A DNA stretch of 64,000 nt, taken from the NCBI RefSeq assembly GCF_003590095.1, contig NC_039478.1, forward strand, positions 7,998,001 through 8,062,000. The letters are read 5' to 3'. How positions within the stretch are numbered: position 1 is the first letter of the stretch; every line of letters starts with the position of its first letter. Made by a program: the position numbers and the translations under genes. Source of the DNA: Trichoplusia ni (taxonomy: Eukaryota; Arthropoda; Insecta; Lepidoptera; Noctuidae). Positions 47,240 to 60,445 of this stretch are shown piece after piece. Below the pieces are notes generated by a model. The model had not been told where the DNA came from and did no database searches. It was given only the letters and a program-made list of their open reading frames with translations.

Positions 47240-50200
47240 TTTATAAAGTTTTATTTGAAGAAGTGTCGGGACTCCTTGTATTTAGATTTATTGATGTTAA
47301 TAAACGTTATTGATAAATATAACGGTTATACAATAGTAACGGTTTGGTTATGAAATGACATGTATTAAGTTTAATAGTAGCTGTCTTGTGTATGTTTGTT
47401 CTGTAAATGTAACTCTATACTGTAGTCGATACAATGGTCATAAAAGTAAGACAGATATGTGAAGATTTTAGATATTTTTTATTAAGTGTGTGTGGGCATT
47501 GAAGATGATTGTTTTATTTAAGTTAAATGTTTAAGAACATAGTCATTCTTTAAAGGTATGTAAAATTATTAGATATTATTTTTTCAATCTCTATTGGAGG
47601 TAGATATCTGACTCCAATTGATTTCAATTCACAATAACGGTAAGTATAGGTTTTTGAAGTAGAGAGATTAAAACATAGTTTATTTACGTGTTATTCTAAA
47701 AACCTATAGGCTTATGTACTACTTTCAAACTAAGTCCTTAATTAAAGTTAGTTAAATAAAAAATAATTCATATATGACAAAATTATTACAATCGTTAAAA
47801 TGCGTTAAATGTTAATAAAACTAATGTTTAAAGCCTATGAGTCCTTGATCTTAATGTTTATTTATAGAATTTCGTTTTAAATAACAGTTTTAAAATCAAT
47901 AAAAATCAAAGACAATTTATAACGTGTTTATTACTTAAATTCATGCATACCGGTGATTATTCTAGTTTCTATGAACACAAAATTACGCAATTTCCCTTGA
48001 CGTTGTAGACATTAGGTAACAAAATAGCGAGTCCAATGAAAAATACTTTGGTTTGCTCGTTTATACAAAATGTAGTAAACAGTCTCCCATACATAAGCTA
48101 CAAATCGGAATGAAAATCACCTTTATCTCCAAACAGTAAAGATAATTTTTGTAACGTTGAAGGAGGTATCTGTGCGGTAGGTTGTACATATTTTGTTGAT
48201 GGTAGAGACCTCTATTACGGACAGAGAGCAGTGGTTAACTTGTAATAACAATAATTAAGATCTCGAAGTCCGTTGGAAGACGGTACAAGTGGCTGCTGCT
48301 GAATATAACGCAGTATCATGTTAATTCCAGATGTTGAATGTTATGTACCGTATTCTTGTTTAAGTCTTTATGATTTCACTTTAATTTTCAGTGTTCTGAC
48401 TTGCAGTTGTTAAAATGATCGTAGAGTTGTAGAGCTGGTTTTTGATACGGGCTTAAGACGTTGTATATCATAGTGAAACTGAATCTCAAATTAGTATTTA
48501 CTCACGCTAAGAGTGTATTGTAAAGAAAATATATTTAGGTTAAAAATTAACTTTTGTTATAGAAATGAAAGACTTAAGAGTCTTTTTAGTAACCTTGTGA
48601 CGTAAAGAACATTCTTAAACTTCTTGTAATATAACTTAAAGTACACAATATGCTTAAAATGGCGATCGATTGAGCTTTGCTTAATACTAATGCCTTGCAC
48701 CTAGGGGAGATCCAAAACAAAATCACCGATACCAAACAAATCAGTTTATCGACATCATCCTTTGTTACGCAAAATTTCGCAACATAAAAATCCGAACAAT
48801 AAATGTCTATCCCACAATTATTATCGACCATGATATTGATATACGAACACTAAAACCGCTCCATCAAAACGTGAATCATACGTACATACATATGTAGGGC
48901 ACGGAGATGTTAATATGGATTACATTTATAAGGTTATTACTACCCAAATTTACGACGAGAATAAAGAGAAGGGTCCTTATGTTGACAACGGATTTGGAGT
49001 TTTTATTACTTATGAAAGTGATTGGTGTGTTGCGTAAGGGATCGTTTTTAAGGATAGCGTTTGAGGAAGGACTCTCTTACTCAATGGTAGTAAACTGTAT
49101 GTATGTCATAAGATGTGACAAAATATTTTACTCTCTTTCACACGCACCTTCTCGGGGAAAGAAGTGTTTGGTGTCACGCGTACTGACTAAATCTGAATCC
49201 TGCAACGTCTCTCGCGTTTGGCTGATGCGTGGAAATTAATTTATTCGTTGCAATTCAACACGCCCAAAGCAAATAATACCTAGATTTATTAATACGTTGT
49301 TATATCTGGTGTATGACCTGTGTAGTGTGTGTCCTGGAGTACTTGAATCTTAGACGACTGAAATGTACGCATGTTGTATGTATTGATGTCAGTCTTATAA
49401 ATAAAGGTATAAGTGTTAATGAATTATGAATCTATGGTTGCTTCATGTCATATACTGATCAGCTTGATTCATTAAGAATGTTTTCGCAATTGTACGTCAC
49501 ATTTTTTTTCCTTTTTTCAAACTACTACCTACTACAATTAATGTCTAGGAACTAACCAGTTAAATAGCATAATAAACTCGGCTAATATCTCACATAAGTA
49601 CATAAATATTTCAGAACACAGCATTTTCATGGAAATCTCGTTAGTCATTGTGGTCGCCATTTTTTCCGTGTTATAAGGAAGTGCTTGCGACGTAGATCAC
49701 GGCTCACTGCTTCGGGCATCATCAGAATTTTTATTGCTAATGTTAACCTCCCAAATGTATGGTGTGCAAAATAATGACTATTTTTTGCTGAATTATAATC
49801 TTTGCAAGTATTTGTTTAGTTTTAGACGATATTTATTTATTGTGGCTAAGTAATATTTTTAACAGAGATTTGCTCTTAAAAAATGTTTTACTTAATGTGT
49901 GACCTTGTCAAGTTTAGACTCTTTTCATTCATATTTCTGTGTAAAACAATAATATTATCTTTTTTAGATAGGCAACATTGACTTATGTAAAGCTTATAAT
50001 TGTAAATAGTATTTGAGTTTTTTACTGAAATAACTTACGTAGATTAAGTATATTCATAACAAAAATCCAAAAAGCAGCTCTACTTTTGCTATGTACGCTT
50101 ATGGTCATAAATTAAGAGTTTTATTTGCTGTCGTTACTGAGTCAGTATTTTAAAGGGTACAGTGCCATATGGCTGCGCCACAAATGGTCTCAGCTAAAGT

Positions 50201-53200
50201 GCGGTAGCATTTTTCAGAGATAATATGAGATCTTTAATAATATTTTTTTTTGCCATGAGATGTCTCCACGTTTGTTTCACTCCATAATAGTATACTTTAT
50301 ATGTGAAATATTTTTTGTCATCAGATGTTTAATATTTAAGAAAAAAAAATATGGTAACTAATAATCTAGAAGATCTAAATAAATACAGTAGTTTGTTCTA
50401 ATTTCAAACGTCTAACCTACGGAGCACTTTGTTCAGAATCAGCGCTATATTTTCACATTGAACGCGGATCTCTAAAACTGCGGCAGTAACCAAGTCATAT
50501 AATTTGAAAAAATGCGGCACGGTTAGTTAAATTTCCACAATTTATTATTTCCGTAAAGCAAGAAATAAATATTATGCGAATTTTTGCACAAGTAAGTCTT
50601 TAAATATGTAGTATTTTACATTATATTTTTTTAAGAACCAACGCAATTCCGTAATTTCTCTTTTATTTTTAAAGCACTTCTTCCTCTCTTTCTAATCTGA
50701 ACGTATGACGTTTAAAAGTTACAAAGTAGAGCCTTTTTAACCAAAAGTAAAACAACTGGTTGCCGAGATTCTTGCTCTACAAAAAACTTTATTAAGTCTT
50801 ATAATAGCTGATCTTCAATTTATTTAAAATAGAACAGATTTTAAATTAAACAAATTAGTGTTTTACACATTAAATTAATATAAACATAAGGATTTATAAT
50901 TATTAAAATGAGACTAGAGAAGATCGCGTTAAGTTATGTAAAATATAATTATAATTAAAGAAATATATTTAAACAACCGCTTAGCGTCTAATAAACTACA
51001 ATCTGACTTCATTATGTCTTACATGTATTTATACTAGTAAATCTTAATAATTACTTCCATTAATTAAAAACCTAATTCTAATTAATTTTAATACGTAAAT
51101 TTAAAAAATGCATTTATTTCAAATAAGTTATTTATTTCAACATTTTGAAGATCAGGTTATCGCGTCTAAAAGTTGTTCATATCATTTACTAAAATTGATC
51201 CTATACATATGTACATCACACACCATCAAAATCGATTAAGTGATTTCGCCGTTAAAGGGTAACAAAAAAAACAAATAGAGCTTGCCAAACTTTAAAAATA
51301 CGTGTAGGATATGAAAAAAATGATACAAATATATTTAGAGATAAACTCAACCTGTTCTTATATAAGACAAAATCAATGCAGTCTAACGATATGACGTATA
51401 TAAAATCAGATAGCCGCCGAAGTAAGGTCCCTGCACGACCCCTGTTTATTATGCGCATGAATAATTTGTTCCTATTAGTGATTTATATATGATAAAGCAC
51501 CCAGCGGAATCCACGATATTGTATCGTGTATGATTTAATATCAGTATGATCCTCTTTGCTCTGAGCTTGTTTTGTAGGTTTAGTATGGAGGTTTTACTGT
51601 AAAGTTTGTTGTTCATAGATTGTAAAGATAGGAGGGATTAGGATATAGGGATGTTGATCATTATCGGTCAGTTAAAAAACAATGTTCTAGAGTTCCAAGT
51701 AAATACGCTGGAAAAAACATATTTGATGATAAATATAAACAGTTATCTTTTAAGTAATCAAATAAAGTTTATTAATAATTTACCTTTTACAAAATATCAG
51801 AATTAACTTATATTTTGCAAAAGTTCAATGTAAAGGCCAAATCAGAAGACACCAGTTCGTATCCGCGGATAAAAGTAAAAAAAAAATACAAAACTCGCAC
51901 GTAGGTAAAAGTTAATGTAAAAACTTTCACTGATTTTAATTTCGTATCGGTTCAAGTGGAGTGAAATTAAAATCTTGTATATAGATTTTCATCTAAACGA
52001 CTTTTTGTTGGTGTAGTACAAAAGACATCAACGCGCAAAAGGTTAACATTCTTACTTACATACAATGTAATGTTTCACAATACCTATATTTTACCTATAA
52101 TGATTAAGTTTCGTAGTAATTAAGAAATATTTACGAATGTCTCGTTTGAAACTAATCTTAGATAACACAGATTTGATGGCGCTACGGAAACAACTTGTAA
52201 CATAAACTACATTTTAATAGAAGATGTCCCCACACTTTAAAAATTCCACCGTAACTTAAGTGTGGTCAAACATTGCGGGCATTCGTGCCATCATTTCGTA
52301 CATTTAATGTGGCCACATAAAATCGGACTCATCTCCGTTATTAGTCAGAAACTGGTCCGACTTCCTACGTCCACAGGATGTTGCTCCATATACGCCATTC
52401 ATTAAGTTAATGGCTTTGGGCCGATGATTTTTATTGCGAAACATTGATCTGAATGCGACTTCGTGTGAATGGGTTTTTAATGAAACTAGCTTTTGTCATT
52501 TTTGTATGTTGTTAAGGAGTTGTCTTAATGTCACCAACATCAAAACAACTACTTACAAAGTTACTTTTCGGCGACAGTATAAAGTGCTGACCACCATATT
52601 TCATCTATAAGTTTACTGTTTATCTGTTTAATTGTCTTAAATATTACGATTTTCAATGTCAAACCTCTTTGCAAACATTAACCGTCTCATATACATAAGT
52701 TGATATAGAACTACTTTAAACAATCTCTTCAATTAACCGACAGAACATTATTTATTTTATTTTAGTCAATACTAAAATGCCAGTCGAACCAAGACTCAGC
52801 TATTTAACATACTAATCTCTGATTGTTAACATGAGACGGTTCAAACGATCCGCTTCTGTTGCACACATTATCTCAAGAATCAACTTTATTGAAATAGATT
52901 TTGAGTTAAATATCGATTGGTAGAATTACGAAAGAATCGTGCTTACGGTAGCCGAAATCAAGGGTCACAGAGATCAAGCGTGATCTAAAACTGATATTAA
53001 AGATTGTAAAGAGAGTGACGCATGCGTGAATGAGATATTAGTGAGGCAAGCAGTGATGAAACCGGCTTACACTACAGGCCACTGTAATGTGGCCAGATTG
53101 TAATTAATGTGCAACGAAATTTTTATAGCATGATCATAGTAATATTGTTTTTTATTTCGTAATTATTTCAAGTTAGCGTAAATTTCGAGAAATTGGTTTT

Positions 53201-53700
53201 ATATTTAAGGCTGTTATATAAATTTTTTATATAGATTTTGTTCGAAAATATCAAGAAAAATGTATTTGGTATACAATAACTCTGTTTTTATTGTAATTTA
53301 TTTTTCTGTCCTAAAGTGTACGTTTATAAAAACAATACCTACATGTTATATGAAGCAAAAATACACACATTTGCTTGCGGCCTCTTAAATTATGTGCCGC
53401 CATATTATATACTATTTTTTCTTCTTGGTCAAGTATTAGTGTATGTAATAGATACTGCCGAGGACTTGCAAAAAAGCGATGGGGGATATGGTTTTCCTGC
53501 TGTGGATGCGTGAACGTATAACTCGTTAAATACTGTTGGTTAAATAAATTGCTGGTTAACCGTAATTAGCTACCTGAATTTAACATGAAACCAATAAATT
53601 ATTTCCCAATTTAATTCCACTGATTACATTATGACCTTTAGCGAAAAAAACAACGAAATTATTAAGCGAATAAAGGTGAAAGCTTGTTAAAATGCCAATG
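47240..53700. other. Gene-free AT-rich DNA
   Basis: No credible gene. The segment 50780-51240 is the most AT-rich part of the window. Single sites of note are GCCATATGGC (50164-50173), CGCCATTTT (about 49655-49663, a Pho-type word) and GATGGCGCTA (52175-52184, like some insect CTCF/insulator words). The 110-codon plus frame at 48907-49239 has no domain. Confidence 0.5.
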
Positions 53701-53716
53701 TACAAGAGATTCTTAC

Positions 53717-53770
53717 ACTTGACGTGACGTCAAACGCACCATTAAAATTATCTTCGAAGCAACGTCAAGT
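53717..53770. promoter_or_regulatory. CRE-type inverted repeat
   Basis: A perfect TGACGTCA (53725-53732) overlaps TTGACGT-G-ACGTCAA (53719-53733). ACTTGACGT (53717-53725) is matched by its reverse complement ACGTCAAGT at 53762-53770. Three ACGTCA-type half-sites thus sit in symmetric order within 54 bp. Confidence 0.4.
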
Positions 53771-53814
53771 CTAATCTTGTTCGTTCGTACAATAAATAAA
53801 GTTGCTTTTGATGT

Positions 53815-53930
53815 AGCCGCGCCGCTTAAATTCGCTTAAATTAAGGCACTCCGCTCATTTGGGCAGCCAATTAAGCGCGAAAAGTATCGCGCTCACGAAA
53901 AACTGCGCGCTCATCAAAATTGTTCACTTT
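53815..53930. promoter_or_regulatory. GC islet with tandem 10-mer and GC hairpin
   Basis: CGCTTAAATT is repeated exactly in tandem (53823-53832 and 53833-53842). About 30 bp later AGCGCGA (53874-53880) and TCGCGCT (53887-53893) form a perfect hairpin with a 6-base loop, and another GCGCGCT follows shortly after. The block is compact and compositionally distinct. A regulatory element is the simplest reading. Confidence 0.4.
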
Positions 53931-55710
53931 CGTTGTTTCGGCTTTTATGCTCCATGATAGGGTTATTTTTTAATTTTAATAATTATAGCGGTAATGGTGT
54001 AAATATTGTCGTAAATAAGATTTAAGAGTTTAATAAGTACTTTAGATGTCAGTTTCCTTATGGTAGGTACTATTTCAACTTTACTTCTCTTTCATGTTTG
54101 TAAATGAAATAACTAGCTTTAGTGTAGGCTTTTAACTCTTTTTTCATGTACTTTATTCTTACTGTATGAACATATCGAGCTTGTTACAACTCTATATGGC
54201 GTCAAGTATCACAAAAAACCCATTCACTACTACGCTTCGGTTTTTATCGATCACTGAAAGTTACGACCAGTATACCAGCTCAATCCAAACGCATGGTTTT
54301 CAAAGGACAATAATTACTACTTTAGTTTGTAATATATTGATTGTTGTTTCCTTCGTAGGCCGACTATCAACGGGCATTCAATTAGCATAATACTATAAAC
54401 GCCTACACGAAAAAACTCATCTGCATCGAGGGCATCTCGCAAATTTCATTAATTTGACTGTAACATGTCTTAAATAAGCTACGAAATTACTGCTTCGTTG
54501 CAACGTAATCTTGAGTGTGCATTAAAACCTTCGTGGGTGGTTAAAGAACTCAGAAATGTGTCCATATATGTAAATTATTATTGGCAGGACCTTGACGGCT
54601 TTCAACTGAAATGTGAGGCGCGAATGTTTGTAGTTGTGATGCGATATTGTTTTTGTAGATCCGGGACCCACTTATTGTGTATTGTGTTATTCCATGAATT
54701 GGAGACGTTGCTTGAGCTTAATTTAATAACAATAGCTTTGCGTTCCTGCACAGTGAATACGATGCTACAATATTAAAAGGTTATAAGCTTGACTTTTTTA
54801 CATATGTATATTATAATCTTATACCTAAATGAGCTGAAATATGGCTCTACATTCATTGTAATTTGAAAAACTGGTTTTTCGAAAAATAAGCTTTTGAAAA
54901 CAAACATAACAATTTTATGTTCTGTTTTAACTTAAACAAACATATTTATGTAAAACAGAAAACATTTTTGGGACTGGTTATCGCAATCTGCATAATTTAA
55001 ACATAATTAAATCTAAATAGGCCAGGAGCGGACTCACAAGTTTGTTTATTTGTTTTTAATTAACAAAACACATACGATTACCTCGAAGATTATTTTCGAC
55101 CCAACAAACGATTATTGACGAAATTTGTTACCCTTCAATAAAGGCACTTAGAGCGGCAGGTAATTTGGTAGTCCCTAACTCTGTTTATTTATTAATATTA
55201 ACATGTATAAAAATCCTGTACAGACAACAAGACAAGTCGTTGACATTCACACGAATCGTCCAAAGCTCCGTGTGAAATGACAGCTGATTCCTGCCTTACA
55301 AAACAATTGAACTCTACCAGACAGAAAGCGATCTTGGCGTTATTGTTTTAAGGTTGAGATTTATTTGTGTGGTTGAGATAGGTTTTTTTTCAACAACGTC
55401 TCATCTCAAATGGATCAAAGCTTAATGCGTCGCTGTGAGAATTAATTTCGTGTTGTTGACCTTCAGGTAACACTGTTTCTGTGACATCACGTGGGAAATG
55501 CTTACTAATGTATGCTAATCTCTTTTATAGGCATTTTAATCGCGATGAATTATTAATTATTGTACAAGAATGGGTTTTATCGGGTTCCGTTTGATATTGA
55601 TTTCCTATGAATGATTAAGATGAATTAATTAATTATTAAAAATTCTGGAATTATCAACACACAATGAGTAAGCGTGCTGGTCAGTGATAATTTTTTCTCT
55701 ATATTATAGA
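53931..55710. other. Gene-free DNA
   Basis: AT-rich sequence with open frames at 54166-54390 and 54498-54776 that show no domain. No repeats of a known family and no GC islet are seen. Confidence 0.5.
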
Positions 55711-55750
55711 GTCGCCTTTGCCCAGCTGTGGGCCATTTACATGATTTAAT
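55711..55750 (+). mobile_element. LINE 3'-tail fragment
   Basis: GTCGCCTTTGCCCAGCTGTG followed by GGCCATTTACATGATT resembles the 3' end of a common lepidopteran LINE family (CCTTTGCCCAGCAGTGGG). Only the tail survives and there is no coding sequence upstream. The call rests on one recognisable word of about 20 bases. Confidence 0.4.
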
Positions 55751-58700
55751 TATAATAGCACAATGGGTTGACGTGTTTGCTTAGTTAACTTTGTTTACTT
55801 AGTAGTAACTTGGTTTTCGGTTAAAAGCCTCCATATTATGTTATGAACAATTTAAACTCCGGAGCGTTAAATTTTACGATTCTCAGCTATAATGCTTGTG
55901 GTTTAATTTGTTTACGAACTAATTATAATAAATTATAAATTGATTATGTGGTAAGCAAGTTACAGGGTAATTAACTTGATCGATATAATTAATAGTTTCG
56001 TTATGATGTGCCTATAATATAATGTTTCCGTTTATTTGACCGGATGATACGCAGTTGAATCTTATATAAAAGCGTAGCGTGAGTAAATTAGGATTTTCTT
56101 TTTTATTACTGCTACTTGTAGAGAAACCTTTTGCCATATCTTGTATATCTACTATTAATAAAATATTTTAAATGGAAACAATGACTTCAATGAATTAAAA
56201 CGTCATTAAGTGTCACATTCTTTGTGATGTGTGTGACAACTTCGTGAAAATCCGTACCACTCAAAAAACAAGTAAGAATTTATAAAAAAAAAGAAATCTC
56301 TTTTTCTCACACTACTGCTCAATAGGTACTTGCTTAATAAAAAAAAAAAGTCAAAAGGCAACATCAAAAATGATGTTCCGACTAGTTTACTAGGAAGTGT
56401 AGTCCGATACGCTGTGGCTTTAACCCACAATCACCTCTCAAAATACTCGTAAGACTATCATTGTGTGTATAGCTCTATCTCTTTGCCACAACTACAACAA
56501 TCTTACATCATGCGTTGGTAGGTTTATGATGAAGTGGTCACGGGTGGTCCCTCGTTTTATTTTTTCACTCGTACCCGTAATGAATGAGCTCAGCCAAACT
56601 TGTGTGTAATGTGAATAGACGGGTAAAAGTATTAAATGAGTTAATGTCAAGGAGATTGATTTTAATGCTCACTAATGCTTTCCGGTTGTAATTAATATTT
56701 TGACTGTTTTTTAAGCTTGAAATATTTTTTACTTTTAGCGAAATGTATTCGATGCTGACTTCTTTAAAAAAAAATAACAAAATATAATTTATAATTTTTG
56801 AGGAATTCAAGGTGATGTTTAGTTATGCTATGTCAAATTACTATCGATTTTTTTGTAAAATATTTAAATATTTGATGACCAGTTACATAGTAAAAGATCA
56901 TACAAAAATATTGTTATTATGAATTGCGATTAAACTTCAATATCGAAGTATAATTGCAAACTTTTTGACATCGAATACCAGCGAACGCAACTTTAGATCA
57001 ACACGATAGGCAATAATAATTTACAGTTAGGTCAGTTAAAAGAATATTTTAATTAAACTATTTGCTTATGGCATATCTGTAAAATCGTTGTACAGTCAAA
57101 AGTCGAGCGTCGAGATACAAATCTGGATGAATATTAATTGAGAATTTGTTCGTTACAAATGATGTGGCCGCCACTGTACGCAGTTGTTGCGTAAGTACTT
57201 AGTACGCAAACGGACTAAGTCAAATTACTCTTGTAAGTTAATTTTTTCTATACAATGGAGTATTTGTGTTGACTTAAAGTTAAATTGTTAAAAGTAATAC
57301 TTGATATCACAGGACTTGGGATTAAAACAAATGAATCTGTGAAAGATAATTTTCGTCCCAATACTGAGCACAATCCAGCCCTGGTCTTAACAATGATGCT
57401 TTAATTTATAGGGGGAAGATTTGTGGAAGCAAAGAATTTCATTTTGTGCAGCCTCAAGAAGAACTCTGCTTATTCTAATTATTGATCTGAAGAATCTTAA
57501 CAAACATAAGTACATACAGCGTGAGAGCTTTCTTTGTATGAGAATCGACGCTAGAATTTCCCGGGCACCTGTTAATATAGCTTAATAAGCGCTGTTTTTG
57601 TTTAGAATTTCAATTATGATCGCGCACCAAATACGGCCTCCGACGAAATCGATTGACTACAATCTCAAATTGTACGGCCGCAAGAAAGTCGCCTGGCGTC
57701 ATCCAGTTATGGCAACCGTATATGATATTGTTACAAAAACGCGTATCAAACGTCCACTTTTCACTGGCGCACCTTATAGAGTACTGTAATCCAATAGCAA
57801 TGCCACTTTGACGGGAAATCTTTGGATACTCGAACAACATTTGTTGAATTCTCTGAAATTGATGAAAGCTATTTTAACAAAAAGTTTCAATTGATTTGAC
57901 ATGACTGTCTTCTGTTTCTATGGTTGTCATAGTTCGTAACCAGTTGGATATCAAGTAAAACTATATTTGCCATAGCGTTAATCATAATAGTGATATCGCT
58001 CTGAAAAGCAATTCAATGTGGGTCGAAATAAATTTGGTATCACATTTAAAAGATTAGTTTAAGGTAGGTAATTAAATTAATTTGGATCTGAAAAAATATT
58101 TCAATCATAAATAGTTTCGCTATCTTTAAAATACGATCGTAAATAATCAAATATAATAATAGTTTACATAACATAACAATATATTCGCTTGTCGAAAAGT
58201 TAAAGATAAATCAATAACAATAAAAAACAAACGTTTACAAGTAAGGCCTATTGTATTCCGCGCCTGTTTGGAGATGATAAATGATCTCTTTGTTTTGTTC
58301 GCTATGAACTTTACACATTTCCAAATCATTCAATTTTGTCGATACCAGCTCTTCTTATGAGCAGTTTTTTGTTCTTATTTATTTATTTAAATATAATGCT
58401 ATTAAAAAAACGTATAAACTGCACTTCTCAAAGAAACAGTAGTCTATTTTGTATTTGATTTAATTATTCATCAGTATTTTCAATACAAAAAAACCATACG
58501 AAAAATCAATGAGGAAATCCTAAGGTTTTTCCGGACTATTTTCCACTATTTTCGACTACTATGATCTCAACTGTGATCTTACAAGTCTTGGTAGAAAAAT
58601 AGAAAAAAATAATTGTTATATCACATAATTATGATGCTCTCAGTTTTATTCGAAAAAATCCTTGAAACAAAACAAAGTGAAAGTCAACATTCATCGATAT

Positions 58701-60384
58701 AAAGATAACAATATCTTAATCAGGTGTTCAGAAACTACAAAATGTTAGAAGACAAGGCCGGTTGAAGAATTTGAGTTCGATGCGTAGCTGTGTAGTTACG
58801 AAACGGTTGAGATCTGATAAAGTCCGTCCGTCGAAAGCGAACGCGAACTTGACAGACGTCATAGAAACGCCCGCGTGCCATAACAATGTAGGGTTGGCCT
58901 AAAGGAGCTTAGTACTTTAGAATGGAATATTTTTTTTTGGATATTGATTCTAGCTTTAAAATTATATGCCTATAGAAGTGGTGACATCGTTGTTCAGAAT
59001 AGGTAGCCAAGGTTTTATTGTTGTCTTATAAATAAAAATAGCAAAATAAGTTATAAAAATTTTCTTCGATTTTTTTTTGCAAATAAATTGCATGGAATAC
59101 AGTAGGAAATACTAATATAGACATTTTGTTGAAACTCAATTTTGAAGTCATACCAATCCAAACTAGATCACAAAACTTTGCCAACCCTAATATTAGGCAA
59201 CGGTACCAAACTTATAATTAGTGCAACGCGAGTCGTGTCGTTAGGATCAATATCACAGAACAATGATCACAATGATCGCTCTGACTCATGAAGGTCTGAG
59301 GTGAAGGTCCTCATCCCTTGACCGTTCCCCAACCTTGCTTTCGAAGATCATGATAACGATGACTCTCAAAATGATTGAAGTTATGATGGTCATATTGGCT
59401 ATACTCAGGTTTCTTTTCATTGTAACTTCGATGTAGATATATTGTAAGTGTAAACCTTTTTATTTGGTCAATGTGTATGAAAAACAAGGAGTACAGTTTG
59501 TTGATTTTTTTTGCTTTCGAAACATGTTGGTATATTTCCAGCGATTAATTTCTGCTTGCAATGATGCTGAACAACTGTTTTACTTAATTTTAATCAAAAT
59601 TATGTAAAAATCCGATTACATAAATATAAATCGTAAATTATATTTAATGGACGTTTATTTTTTGTGCAATTTTCTTAATTAATACCTACGCATTTCAACC
59701 TAACCTAACATTGAAATTGATCTTCTAATGCAAATAATCCCAACATCTCGTTTTGAGTCTCTCAACGAGGTGTGTCAATATCGCTTGGAGCTACGTAAGG
59801 CAATAATGTGTTTGATTTACAAGTCCTGATATCGCATAAGTGGTGACAGATTTCTAGGTTCTCGCCTACGTGAGTATTATTAACCCATTTTCCAGAATCA
59901 AATCCTGCAACATACCTTATGATATGATAAGAATACTATTCTGTAAGTTCAAATAATACAATATTTAGAAATGAATATTCTTAATAAAATATACTAGTCA
60001 CAATGATCATTGCTAAGATCATTATGATCATTAAAATTAAAACTAAACTAAATGATACGTTTACTTAATGCAAAGAGACTTTGACATTTACAGCTCAGTT
60101 GCAGAATTGAGGCCTACAACCTTGCCCCTTTTGTTCCCCTGTCAAAGTTGAAGTATCGATAAACGTATTGATAACTTTGTGTCGATACGAAAGCTACTAA
60201 TGATATAATCACATGTTCCTTCAAGGTCGATTAAATCCTACAGGGATTGAGGTTAATGGCTGTCCTCCATTTTGAATCCCATTAGGATCTTATTCATATC
60301 GATATTTAGTGCTCCTTTGTAAGAAAGATGAGACGTAACTGGTTAGTAATCTCTGATCGCACAGATGTTCAGTTACGTGTGTTT
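55751..60384. other. Gene-free AT-rich DNA
   Basis: No credible gene. It contains TTGCGTA and TACGCAA arms at 57187-57209, a CpG-richer patch at 58825-58880, and GATC-rich segments at 59245-59400 and 59997-60040. Interleaved inverted repeats lie at 60143-60188 and ATATCGATAT at 60296-60305. Overlapping frames near 57600-57840 on both strands show no domain. Confidence 0.5.
60143..60188. repeat. Interleaved inverted repeats on TATCGATA
   Basis: CAAAGTT (60143-60149) pairs with AACTTTG (60173-60179). GTATCGA (60153-60159) pairs with TCGATAC (60182-60188). The two stems overlap in order (A B A' B'), so they exclude each other unless a pseudoknot forms. TATCGATAA and TATTGATAA are near-direct repeats inside. 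Confidence 0.4.
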
Positions 60385-60445
60385 AAAAAATAACGCGTGG
60401 AGACGCGCACGCGCAGTCGATGGTATCGCGACCGCTTGAGGGGCG
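60385..60445. promoter_or_regulatory. Small GC islet
   Basis: CpG-rich words (AACGCGTGGAGACGCGCACG and GGTATCGCGACCGC) in AT-rich DNA. There is no open frame of interest. Confidence 0.2.

Noticed and set aside
48907..49239. 110-codon open frame
   Set aside because: No recognisable family and no splice or promoter context.
59245..60040. GATC-rich segments suspected to be a degraded tandem array
   Set aside because: There is no constant period; the words are scattered.
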